From Desulfovibrio sp. (GTDB lineage: Bacteria; Desulfobacterota; Desulfovibrionia; Desulfovibrionales; Desulfovibrionaceae): a DNA stretch of 6,417 nt. The notes under the pieces were generated by a model. It was given only the letters and a program-made list of their open reading frames with translations. It was not told the origin of the DNA and made no database searches. The stretch covers positions 1-6,417 of the forward strand of contig DQED01000144.1 of NCBI GenBank assembly GCA_003525525.1, read 5' to 3'. Shown here one piece after another: positions 1-5,207 of the stretch; the stretch's first letter is position 1, and every line of letters starts with the position of its first letter. The position numbers and the translations under genes were made by a program.

Positions 1-357
1 CGGGTAGTCCGGCAACGTGGCGAGCCCCTGGGGAACGCCGTCGGCGGCGTCGAAGGCCGCGCCCGCAGCCGGAGCGGTTCCGGCGAGGGGGGGCGACGTC
101 AGGGCCGTGCGCGTTTCCTGGCCGAGAAGCGCCAGGGACAGCTCCATCATCCTTCTGTTGTCGTTGAGGTCTTCGCCGATGAGATCCACCATGAGCGCCA
201 GCTCCTGTTCGGCGGCGCGGCGGTAGGCGTCGGCGGCGCGGGCGGCCAGTTCGTGGCCGAGCAGCCGGCCTTCGTACACGGCGTAGAAGCATACGCCCAC
301 AAGCGGCGGCACGGCCAGGGCCAGAAGGACGAGCAGGAGCTTGGTGCGGATGCGCAT
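1..357 (-). CDS. Membrane-anchored protein, N-terminal part (putative sensor/signal-transduction protein), truncated by window edge
   Basis: The minus strand stays open from an ATG at 357-355 to the window edge, giving 119 residues with no stop. The start is supported by a GAGGA Shine-Dalgarno sequence a few bases upstream. The protein begins MRIRTKLLLVLLALAVPPLV: basic residues, then one hydrophobic segment at about residues 7-27 typical of an uncleaved signal-anchor. A charged, helix-prone stretch (about 31-80, rich in Ala, Glu, Leu and Arg) follows, then an Ala/Pro-rich linker, consistent with an extracytoplasmic sensing region. This layout is common at the N-terminus of SpoIIE-type phosphatases, histidine kinases and chemoreceptors of Desulfovibrio-like bacteria, but no catalytic domain lies inside the window, so the class is inference. 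It is divergently oriented to rpsF with a 206-bp gap. Coding reality is well supported by codon bias and the start context. Confidence 0.7.
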   Translation of the reverse strand, partial: MRIRTKLLLVLLALAVPPLVGVCFYAVYEGRLLGHELAARAADAYRRAAEQELALMVDLIGEDLNDNRRMMELSLALLGQETRTALTSPPLAGTAPAAGAAFDAADGVPQGLATLPDYP

Positions 358-464
358 GAATTCCTCGGCGGCCGCGTCGCGACGCCGCGGCGGGGATGGT
401 TCCTGTCGGATATGCGCGGTTTTATGCCGCGCCTTGCGCTTTGGCAAGAAGCCGGCCGCGCCGC

Positions 465-493
465 TTGACACGGGCGGGCGGCGAGGGTAATGA
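465..493 (+). promoter_or_regulatory. Candidate promoter for the rpsF operon (perfect -35, poor -10)
   Basis: TTGACA at 465-470 matches the sigma-70 -35 consensus exactly and lies about 95 bp upstream of rpsF. At a 17-bp spacing the facing hexamer is TAATGA (488-493), a poor -10. If this were the true promoter, transcription would begin near 500 and the proposed S6:S18-binding hairpin (480-505) would be only partly transcribed, so the two proposals compete. A promoter somewhere in 358-480 is expected because the upstream gene is divergent. Confidence 0.25.
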
Positions 494-505
494 CTCCGGC
501 TCGCC
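480..505 (+). promoter_or_regulatory. Candidate S6:S18 complex-binding leader hairpin upstream of rpsF
   Basis: GGCGAG (480-485) pairs perfectly with CTCGCC (500-505). Inside, a short upper stem (486-488 with 493-495, including one G-U pair) closes an AAUG loop. This leaves CCGG (496-499) bulged on the 3' side. A CCG presented in a bulge flanked by a stem and a hairpin loop is the published description of the S6:S18 complex-binding motif found in 5' leaders of rpsF-rpsR operons, which mimics the 16S rRNA site. Location (58 bp before the rpsF start) and downstream genes fit autoregulation. The upper stem is weak, and an alternative pairing of GG (486-487) with CC (496-497) would bulge only GG, so this remains a candidate. 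Confidence 0.45.
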
Positions 506-563
506 TTGCTCTTTCCGATGGGCCGCACCCGGGAGAAAGGGCCACAGACCACAAGGAGGAACC

Positions 564-872
564 ATGCGGAAGTACGAAGCCCTGCTGCTGCTCTCTCCCG
601 AGCTCGCAGCCGACAACCGGCAGGAGATCCTCGAGAACCTCAAAGGGGTTCTCGAACGCCAGGACGCCGCCATGCTGGCCGTGGACGAATGGGGGATGCG
701 TGAGCTCGCCTACCCTGTCCAGAAGAAGACTCGCGGCCACTACACGCGTTTCGAATTCGCCGCTCCGGCCACGGCCATCGCCGAATTCGAGCGCATCGTG
801 CGCATCACCGACGGCATCATGAAGTTCGTCACCGTCAAGCTCGCCGACAAGTACGTGCCTGAGGGAGCCTAA
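564..872 (+). CDS. rpsF: 30S ribosomal protein S6
   Basis: Encodes 102 residues starting MRKYEALLLLSPEL, the typical first strand of S6. The family's core strand region WGMRELAYPVQKKTRGHYTR begins at W43, and the C-terminal ITDGIMKFVTVKL is also present. S6 sits on the platform of the small subunit and binds 16S rRNA as a heterodimer with S18, encoded next. The ATG at 564 is preceded by a near-perfect AAGGAGGA Shine-Dalgarno sequence (553-560). An upstream in-frame ATG at 396 lacks such a site and would add non-homologous residues. The protein ends KYVPEGA and lacks the long Glu-rich tail that RimK extends in E. coli S6. First gene of the run rpsF-rpsR-rplI-dnaB, probably controlled by its leader. 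Confidence 0.97.
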   Translation: MRKYEALLLLSPELAADNRQEILENLKGVLERQDAAMLAVDEWGMRELAYPVQKKTRGHYTRFEFAAPATAIAEFERIVRITDGIMKFVTVKLADKYVPEGA

Positions 873-875
873 GCC

Positions 876-1133
876 ATGGCGTTCAAAAAGAAATTCACCC
901 CGAAAAAGAAGTTCTGCCGTTTTTGCGCCAACAAGAACCTGCCCATCGACTACAAGCGTCCGGACATCCTCAAGGATTTCGTCACGGAGCGGGGCAAGAT
1001 CATCGCCCGGCGCATCACCGGCACCTGCGCCAAGTGTCAGCGTCGCCTGACCCTGCAGATCAAGCGCGCCCGGCAGATGGCCCTTCTGTACTACACGGCC
1101 ACCCATAGCGCCGAGCATCTCAAGAAAATGTAA
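876..1133 (+). CDS. rpsR: 30S ribosomal protein S18, zinc-ribbon (four-cysteine) type
   Basis: Encodes 85 residues with the S18 signature ([20 protein letters not shown], then [14 protein letters not shown], then an Arg/Lys-rich C-terminal helix). Two CxxC pairs are visible, C14/C17 and C51/C54, so this is the zinc-binding C+ form rather than the cysteine-free form used by many bacteria under zinc limitation. S18 binds 16S rRNA together with S6. It starts at an ATG three bases after the rpsF stop, with GAGGGAG in the end of rpsF acting as ribosome-binding site, so the pair is translationally coupled. No cysteine-free paralog is visible in the window. Confidence 0.97.
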   Translation: MAFKKKFTPKKKFCRFCANKNLPIDYKRPDILKDFVTERGKIIARRITGTCAKCQRRLTLQIKRARQMALLYYTATHSAEHLKKM

Positions 1134-1145
1134 GGTAGGGACGCC

Positions 1146-1694
1146 ATGGAACTGATTTTGCGCGCGGACGTGGAGAGCCTGGGCCGCCTTGGCGACAAGG
1201 TTTCGGTCAAGCCCGGTTACGGCCGCAATTATCTGATACCCCAGGGACTGGCCATGCTGGCCACTGACGCCAACCTGCGCCGCTTCGAAAACGAGCGCAA
1301 AAAACTGCAGGCCAAGCGCGACGCCCTGGCCTCCACCGCCCAGGGCCTGGCCGACAAGATCGCCGCGGTCGAGGTCGTCATCGAGGTGCGCGTGGGCGAG
1401 GGCGACAAGCTCTACGGCTCCGTCACTTCCGGCATCATCGCCGACAGGCTCGGCGAACTCGGCGTCGAGGTCGACCGCAAGAAGATCGTGCTGGACGAGC
1501 CCATCCGGGCCCTTGGCCAGTACGAAGTGGCGGTCAAGCTCATGCCCGAGGTGCGCGGCATCGTGAAGGTGTCCGTCGTCCGCCAGGGCGGCGTCGAAGA
1601 AGAAGAAGTCCTTGCCGCGCCGGCCGCCGCCGCGCCCGCCGGGACCGAAACCTCCGCCGAAGCCAGTGGACAGCCCGAGGAAGAAACCGCGTAA
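1146..1694 (+). CDS. rplI: 50S ribosomal protein L9 with extended acidic Ala/Pro C-terminal tail
   Basis: Encodes 182 residues. The N-domain has the RNA-binding signature GYGRNYLIPQGLA (about residues 24-36). A long connecting helix (about 41-75, FENERKKLQAKRDALAST) and the C-domain with KLYGSVTSGIIADRL follow. L9 binds 23S rRNA at the base of the L1 stalk and helps maintain reading frame. The family normally ends near residue 148; here the fold ends at about R146 (VKVSVVR) and a 36-residue low-complexity tail follows, with EEEE at 151-154, an Ala/Pro run and a final EEETA. The tail's DNA (from 1612) also carries the start of dnaB in the +1 frame. Start at 1146 has an AAGGTAGGG ribosome-binding region; the gap to rpsR is 12 bp. 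Confidence 0.96.
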   Translation: MELILRADVESLGRLGDKVSVKPGYGRNYLIPQGLAMLATDANLRRFENERKKLQAKRDALASTAQGLADKIAAVEVVIEVRVGEGDKLYGSVTSGIIADRLGELGVEVDRKKIVLDEPIRALGQYEVAVKLMPEVRGIVKVSVVRQGGVEEEEVLAAPAAAAPAGTETSAEASGQPEEETA

Positions 1695-3123
1695 CGCCAA
1701 GTCTTCCGGCCTTGTCGGAAGCGGCGAGCCGCTGACCGGGCAGGCCCTGGAGCGGGTCTCCGCAGACGTCCTTAAAAAAGTCCCCCCCCAGAACCTCGAA
1801 GCCGAGCAGGCGGTTCTGGGGGGGATTTTGCTGCAGAATTCCATCCTGTTCAATCTCGTCGACCTCGTCGGCGAAGACGATTTCTACTCCCCGGCCCACC
1901 GCCTCATCTATCAGGCGATCCTCGAGCTTTCGCGCCAAAACGCCCCCATCGACCTCGTCTCCCTGGCCGAGGGCCTGCGCGCGTCGGGACGCCTGGACGA
2001 GGTCGGCGGACCGGCCTACCTGGCCGACCTGACCTCCTCCACCATCGCCGCGGCCAACGCCCTGCACCATGCCGGCATCGTCCGGGAAAAGGCCGTGCAG
2101 CGAAAGCTCATCGGCGCGGCCGTGGACATCATCTCCCGCTGCTACGAGGGCGGCCAGGAAACCGAGAAGCTCCTCGACGAATCCGAGCAGGCCATCTTCG
2201 CCATCGCCGACTCGCGCACGACCAAGGGACTGCACTCCTCCAAGGACCTCGTCACCCGCGTTTTCGAGCAGATCGAAAAACGCATGGAGAACAAGGAGCT
2301 CGTCACCGGCGTGCCCACGGGCTACTACCAGTTCGACGAATACACCGCCGGCCTGCAGCCCTCGGACCTCATCATCATCGCCGGCCGGCCCTCCATGGGC
2401 AAGACCGCTTTCGCCATGAACGTGGCCATGCGCGGCGCGGCCATGCACGGCGTGCCCACCGCCGTCTTCTCGCTCGAAATGTCCATGGAGCAGATCATGC
2501 AGCGCATGCTCTGCTGCTGGGGCAAGGTGGACCTCGCCAAGCTGCGCCGGGGACGCCTGGACGACGAGGACTGGGCCAAGCTCTATGACGCCGCCAACCA
2601 TCTTTCGGCTTCGCCCATCTTCGTGGACGACACCCCGGCCATCACCACCATGGACCTGCGCGCCCGCTGCCGGCGCTTAAAGGCCGAACACGGCCTGGGG
2701 CTCATCGTGGTGGACTACTTGCAGCTCATGCGCGCCTCGCGCCACATCGATTCGCGCGAGCAGGAGATTTCCGACATTTCCCGCAGCCTCAAGGCGCTCG
2801 CCAAGGAGCTGCACGTGCCCGTCATCGCGCTGTCCCAGCTCAACCGCAAGGTCGAGGAACGCGCGGACAAGCGCCCCATGATGTCCGACCTGCGCGAATC
2901 CGGGGCCATCGAACAGGACGCCGACGTCATCATCTTCCTCTACCGCGCCGCCGCCTACAAAAAGAAGGAAGAGCTCACGCCCGAGGACAACGTGGCCGAA
3001 ATCATCATCGGCAAGCAGCGAAACGGGCCCACGGGCATGGTGCGGTTGACTTTTTTCAAGGAATCCACGGCATTCGAGAACCTCTCCGACATCCCGCCCC
3101 CGTCCGAACTGGGATTTGGGTAA
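1612..3123 (+). CDS. dnaB: Replicative DNA helicase DnaB (start uncertain: TTG 1612 or GTG 1666)
   Basis: ATP-driven hexameric helicase that unwinds DNA at the fork and recruits primase. Numbering from TTG 1612 (503 residues): N-terminal domain begins at VPPQNLEAEQAVLGG (from 57); Walker A GRPSMGKT at 258-265 (K264); Walker B LIVVDYLQLM at 364-373 (D368); DnaB signature SQLNRKVEERADKRP from 408 and SDLRESGAIEQDAD from 425; arginine-finger motif GKQRNGP with R470. Spacing from K264 to R470 equals that of K236 to R442 in E. coli. No insertion (intein) interrupts the RecA core. No ATG exists between the upstream in-frame stop (1564-1566) and the conserved domain: the only standard starts are TTG 1612 and GTG 1666, both inside rplI. 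The GTG gives 485 residues, closer to the family norm (471 in E. coli). TTG 1612 follows a purine-rich GAAGAAGAAG but neither has a strong ribosome-binding site. Function certain, start not. Confidence 0.95.
   Translation: MPRRPPPRPPGPKPPPKPVDSPRKKPRNAKSSGLVGSGEPLTGQALERVSADVLKKVPPQNLEAEQAVLGGILLQNSILFNLVDLVGEDDFYSPAHRLIYQAILELSRQNAPIDLVSLAEGLRASGRLDEVGGPAYLADLTSSTIAAANALHHAGIVREKAVQRKLIGAAVDIISRCYEGGQETEKLLDESEQAIFAIADSRTTKGLHSSKDLVTRVFEQIEKRMENKELVTGVPTGYYQFDEYTAGLQPSDLIIIAGRPSMGKTAFAMNVAMRGAAMHGVPTAVFSLEMSMEQIMQRMLCCWGKVDLAKLRRGRLDDEDWAKLYDAANHLSASPIFVDDTPAITTMDLRARCRRLKAEHGLGLIVVDYLQLMRASRHIDSREQEISDISRSLKALAKELHVPVIALSQLNRKVEERADKRPMMSDLRESGAIEQDADVIIFLYRAAAYKKKEELTPEDNVAEIIIGKQRNGPTGMVRLTFFKESTAFENLSDIPPPSELGFG
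1783..1824. repeat. 13-bp perfect inverted repeat inside the 5' part of dnaB
   Basis: CCCCCCCAGAACC (1783-1795) is the exact reverse complement of GGTTCTGGGGGGG (1812-1824), separated by 16 bases. Within the spacer, GCC (1801-1803) can pair with GGC (1809-1811). AAAA (1776-1779) and TTTT (1826-1829) flank the arms and could extend the stem across a small internal loop. The stem is very GC-rich and is followed by ATTTTG, so the RNA resembles a weak intrinsic terminator or attenuator within the gene. It lies over the conserved PPQNLEAEQAVLGG codons, so part of it may be accidental, but proline and glycine could have been coded with other third bases. Confidence 0.75.
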
Positions 3124-3132
3124 CGGGACAAC

Positions 3133-3190
3133 GGGGGAGGAGCGCCTCCGGCGGTAAGGCAGGGGCCCCGGCCCCTGCCTGGACCACCCC
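3133..3190. repeat. Palindromic intergenic repeat, copy A (possible terminator after dnaB)
   Basis: Begins 9 bp after the dnaB stop. In order: GGGGG (3133-3137), a core GCCTCCGGCGG (3144-3154) which itself can fold (CGCC/GGCG around TCC), a perfect 10-bp stem AGGCAGGGGC/GCCCCTGCCT (3157-3166 with 3171-3180, loop CCCG), then GGACCACCCC. The same order of elements recurs at 5208-5254. No U-run follows the stem, so it is not a textbook intrinsic terminator. It could be a REP-like element, a 3'-end stabilising hairpin or a rho-assisted terminator for the ribosomal/dnaB transcript. Confidence 0.75.
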
Positions 3191-3287
3191 ATCCGGTGGC
3201 ATTCGGTTCCCCAGCCGGTTGCTGCGCCATCTGGACGGCAATTGCGGGACGCTATATTACGTTGACAGTTTTTGGGGGGAAGAGGGG

Positions 3288-3334
3288 TGTGGGGAGAAAC
3301 CCCCCTTTTTCAAAAAGGGGGGTTTCTCCCCACA
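3288..3334. repeat. Perfect 23-bp-arm palindrome with single-base centre, upstream of the ligase gene
   Basis: Positions 3288-3310 are the exact reverse complement of 3312-3334 around a single C at 3311. The arm reads TGTGGGGAGAAACCCCCC followed by TTTTT. Partial G-U pairs could lengthen the RNA stem outward. It lies about 50 bp before the GTG start at 3383 and after the palindromic repeat that follows dnaB. The symmetry gives the same sequence on both strands; in RNA or cruciform DNA it would be very stable. No U-run follows the 3' arm. Function unknown: candidate terminator/attenuator, insulator, protein site or non-autonomous repeat. Confidence 0.9.
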
Positions 3335-3382
3335 TCTTCATTCCCCTCCGCAGGCGCACGCAGAGCGCGCAAAGGAGCGGCC

Positions 3383-4681
3383 GTGTATTACGATGCAGCG
3401 GAAGGGCTTTCGAGGCTCGAGATCGAGCGGTTGCAGCTCGATCGCCTGAGAAAGACGCTCAGGCAGGCGGCGAAATCGCCGTTTTACGCGCAGCGCTTCA
3501 AGGCGTGCGGCGTCGATCCCGAGGCGGTCACGAGCCTTGATGACGTCAGGCGCCTGCCGTTTACCACCAAGCAGGACCTGCGCGACAGCTACCCGGACAA
3601 GCTGCTTGCCCTGCCGCACAGCGAAATGGTGCGCATGCACGTCTCCTCCGGCACCACCGGCACGCCCACGGTCATCTACCACACGAAAAACGACCTGGAC
3701 TGGTGGGCGTCGCTCATGGCGCGCTGCATGCACATGGTGGGGCTGCGCAAGGAAGACGTCTTCCAGAACATGTCCGGCTACGGCCTTTTCACCGGCGGGC
3801 TCGGCATCCACTGCGGCGCGGAAAAGCTCGGCTGCCTGACCATTCCCGCCGGCGCGGGCAACAGCCACCGCCAGATCAAGCTGCTCATGGACTTCAAGGT
3901 CACGGGCATCCACATCATTCCGTCCTACGCCCTGTACCTGTCCACGGTCTTCGCCGAGATGGGCGTCGACCCGCGCACGCTGCCGCTGCGCGTCGCCCTG
4001 GTCGGGGCCGAGCCCTACACCGAGGAGACGCGCCGCCGCCTGGAAGAACTCTACGACATGAAGTGCTACAACTCCTACGGCCTGTCCGAAATGAACGGGC
4101 CGGGCGTCGCCTTCGAGTGCCGGGAGCAGCACGGCATGCACGTCTGGGAGGACGCCTACCTGCCCGAGATCGTGGACCCGGCCACGGGCGAGCCCGTGCC
4201 CGACGGCGAGCTCGGCGAACTGGTCATGACGAGCCTCGGGCGCGAGGGCATGCCCATCATCCGCTACCGCACCCGCGACATGACGCGCTTTCTGCCCGGT
4301 ACCTGCCCTTGCGGCCGCGAACACCGCCGCCTCGACCGCTTGCAGGGGCGTTGCGACGACATGATGATCGTCAAGGGCTGCAACATCTTCCCCATGCAGA
4401 TCGAGCGCATCCTCATGGGCATGCCCGAGGTCGGCCAGAACTACCTCATCATGCTCGAACGCGACGGGTTCATCGACAACCTCCGGGTCAAGGTGGAAAT
4501 CCGCGACGAGTACTTCGTGGAGGACATGCGCCAGCTGGCCGCCTTGCAAAAGCGCATCGTGGCGCGGCTTCGCGACGAAATCCTGGTCACGCCCAAGGTG
4601 GAGCTCGTGGAGCGCAATTCCCTGCCCAAGTCCGAAGGCAAGGCCACGCGCGTCATCGACAATAGGGAGAAGGGCGCGTGA
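3383..4681 (+). CDS. Phenylacetate-CoA ligase family protein (AMP-forming arylacetate-CoA ligase)
   Basis: Encodes 432 residues, normal for the PaaK family of adenylate-forming enzymes, which join phenylacetate or related arylacetates to CoA through an acyl-AMP. Visible motifs: P-loop SSGTTGTPT (88-96), YGLSE (232-236), PIIRYRTRD with the ribose-binding Asp D299, CPCGREH, the hinge region GRCDDMMIVKGCNIFPMQIE, and catalytic lysine K420 in PKSEGKATRV. The GTG at 3383 is chosen because AAAGGAG sits 5 bp upstream; the open frame runs back to a TTG at 3272 but that would translate the palindrome. No ring-oxygenase paa genes or indolepyruvate ferredoxin oxidoreductase genes are adjacent. In an anaerobe the likely role is activation of arylacetates, or the reverse, ATP-forming reaction, during aromatic amino acid breakdown; substrate is inferred. 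Its last codons overlap the next gene. Confidence 0.93.
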   Translation: MYYDAAEGLSRLEIERLQLDRLRKTLRQAAKSPFYAQRFKACGVDPEAVTSLDDVRRLPFTTKQDLRDSYPDKLLALPHSEMVRMHVSSGTTGTPTVIYHTKNDLDWWASLMARCMHMVGLRKEDVFQNMSGYGLFTGGLGIHCGAEKLGCLTIPAGAGNSHRQIKLLMDFKVTGIHIIPSYALYLSTVFAEMGVDPRTLPLRVALVGAEPYTEETRRRLEELYDMKCYNSYGLSEMNGPGVAFECREQHGMHVWEDAYLPEIVDPATGEPVPDGELGELVMTSLGREGMPIIRYRTRDMTRFLPGTCPCGREHRRLDRLQGRCDDMMIVKGCNIFPMQIERILMGMPEVGQNYLIMLERDGFIDNLRVKVEIRDEYFVEDMRQLAALQKRIVARLRDEILVTPKVELVERNSLPKSEGKATRVIDNREKGA

Positions 4682-5184
4682 CGGTCGCCTTCGTCGTGTT
4701 GTTCCTGCTCGTGCTGCTGGGGTGCCTGACGCTCCACGTTTTCGGGCTCCCGGCCAACTGGCTGCTGCTCGGGCTCGTGGCCCTCTGGGACTATTTCCAT
4801 GCCGCGCCGCATCTCGGGTTCGCCTTTTACGCCATGCTCGTGTGCGTGGGGCTGGCCGGCGAGGCGGTGGAGCTTTTCGCCCAGATCTTCGGCGCGAAGA
4901 AATACGGGGCCACGGGCAAGGGCAACCTGGGCGGGTTTCTTGGCGCGTTTGCCGGCGCGCTGCTCGGCGCGCCGTTTTTTCTCGGCATCGGGGCCCTCTT
5001 TGGAGCCGTTGCCGGCGCGTTTGTCGGCTGTTATGTCTTCGAGCGCGCCCATGGGCGCGACGACGCCGGGGCGCGTCGGGCCGCCATGGGGGCCATGTAC
5101 GGCAAGGTGTTCGGCATGACCGCCAAGGTCGCCTGCGGCGTCGTCATGTGGGTGGCCACGGCCCGCGCCCTGTGGCCGGCGTAG
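4678..5184 (+). CDS. DUF456-type small integral membrane protein
   Basis: Encodes 168 mostly hydrophobic residues. Likely membrane segments lie at about 3-22, 27-40, 46-62, 84-120 (probably two segments) and 144-165. The central part is a glycine-zipper-like region (GGFLGAFAGALLGAP, then GIGALFGAVAGAFVG) preceded by AKKYGATGKG, the arrangement I recognise from the DUF456 family. No catalytic motif is visible and the family's function is unknown. The GTG start at 4678 overlaps the ligase TGA in a GTGA junction, and AGGGAGAAGG within the end of the ligase provides the ribosome-binding site, so the two are translationally coupled. Whether this reflects a shared role, such as transport or membrane handling of an aromatic acid, cannot be told from the sequence. 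Confidence 0.85.
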   Translation: MTVAFVVLFLLVLLGCLTLHVFGLPANWLLLGLVALWDYFHAAPHLGFAFYAMLVCVGLAGEAVELFAQIFGAKKYGATGKGNLGGFLGAFAGALLGAPFFLGIGALFGAVAGAFVGCYVFERAHGRDDAGARRAAMGAMYGKVFGMTAKVACGVVMWVATARALWPA

Positions 5185-5207
5185 TCTGTGGAGATGAGGG
5201 TGGAGTA

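Noticed and set aside
396..563. Upstream ATG at 396 extending rpsF by 56 codons.
   Set aside because: S6 homologs start at MRKYE, and the ATG at 564 has a near-consensus ribosome-binding site while 396 has none.
876..1133. S18 as a zinc-independent or degenerate paralog.
   Set aside because: All four cysteines in two CxxC pairs are intact.
1595..1612. Programmed frameshift on the GAAGAAGAAGAAG stretch giving an L9-DnaB fusion.
   Set aside because: The +1 direction would be needed, there is no recognised slippery motif or stimulator at the site, and both genes have complete domains on their own.
147..1853. A 568-codon open frame on the minus strand opposite rpsF-rpsR-rplI, and similar long antisense frames opposite dnaB (1540-2601) and the ligase (3338-4549).
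   Set aside because: These are typical antisense open frames of high-GC genes; their translations are His/Asp/Gly/Arg-rich with no family resemblance, and the plus-strand genes are certain.
2380..3030. Possible intein or insertion in DnaB, a frequent intein host.
   Set aside because: The Walker A to arginine-finger spacing matches E. coli exactly and all motifs are contiguous.
3253..3267. TATATT (3253-3258) and TTGACA (3262-3267) as a promoter for the ligase.
   Set aside because: They are in the wrong order to pair with each other. No good -35 lies upstream of TATATT (CTGGAC matches poorly) and only G-runs lie where a -10 for TTGACA would be. TATATT could still be a lone -10, but I cannot support a promoter.
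3272..3382. TTG start at 3272 extending the ligase by 37 codons.
   Set aside because: It would translate the 23-bp-arm palindrome and gives a Gly/Pro-rich leader unlike the family; GTG 3383 has a strong ribosome-binding site and gives normal length.
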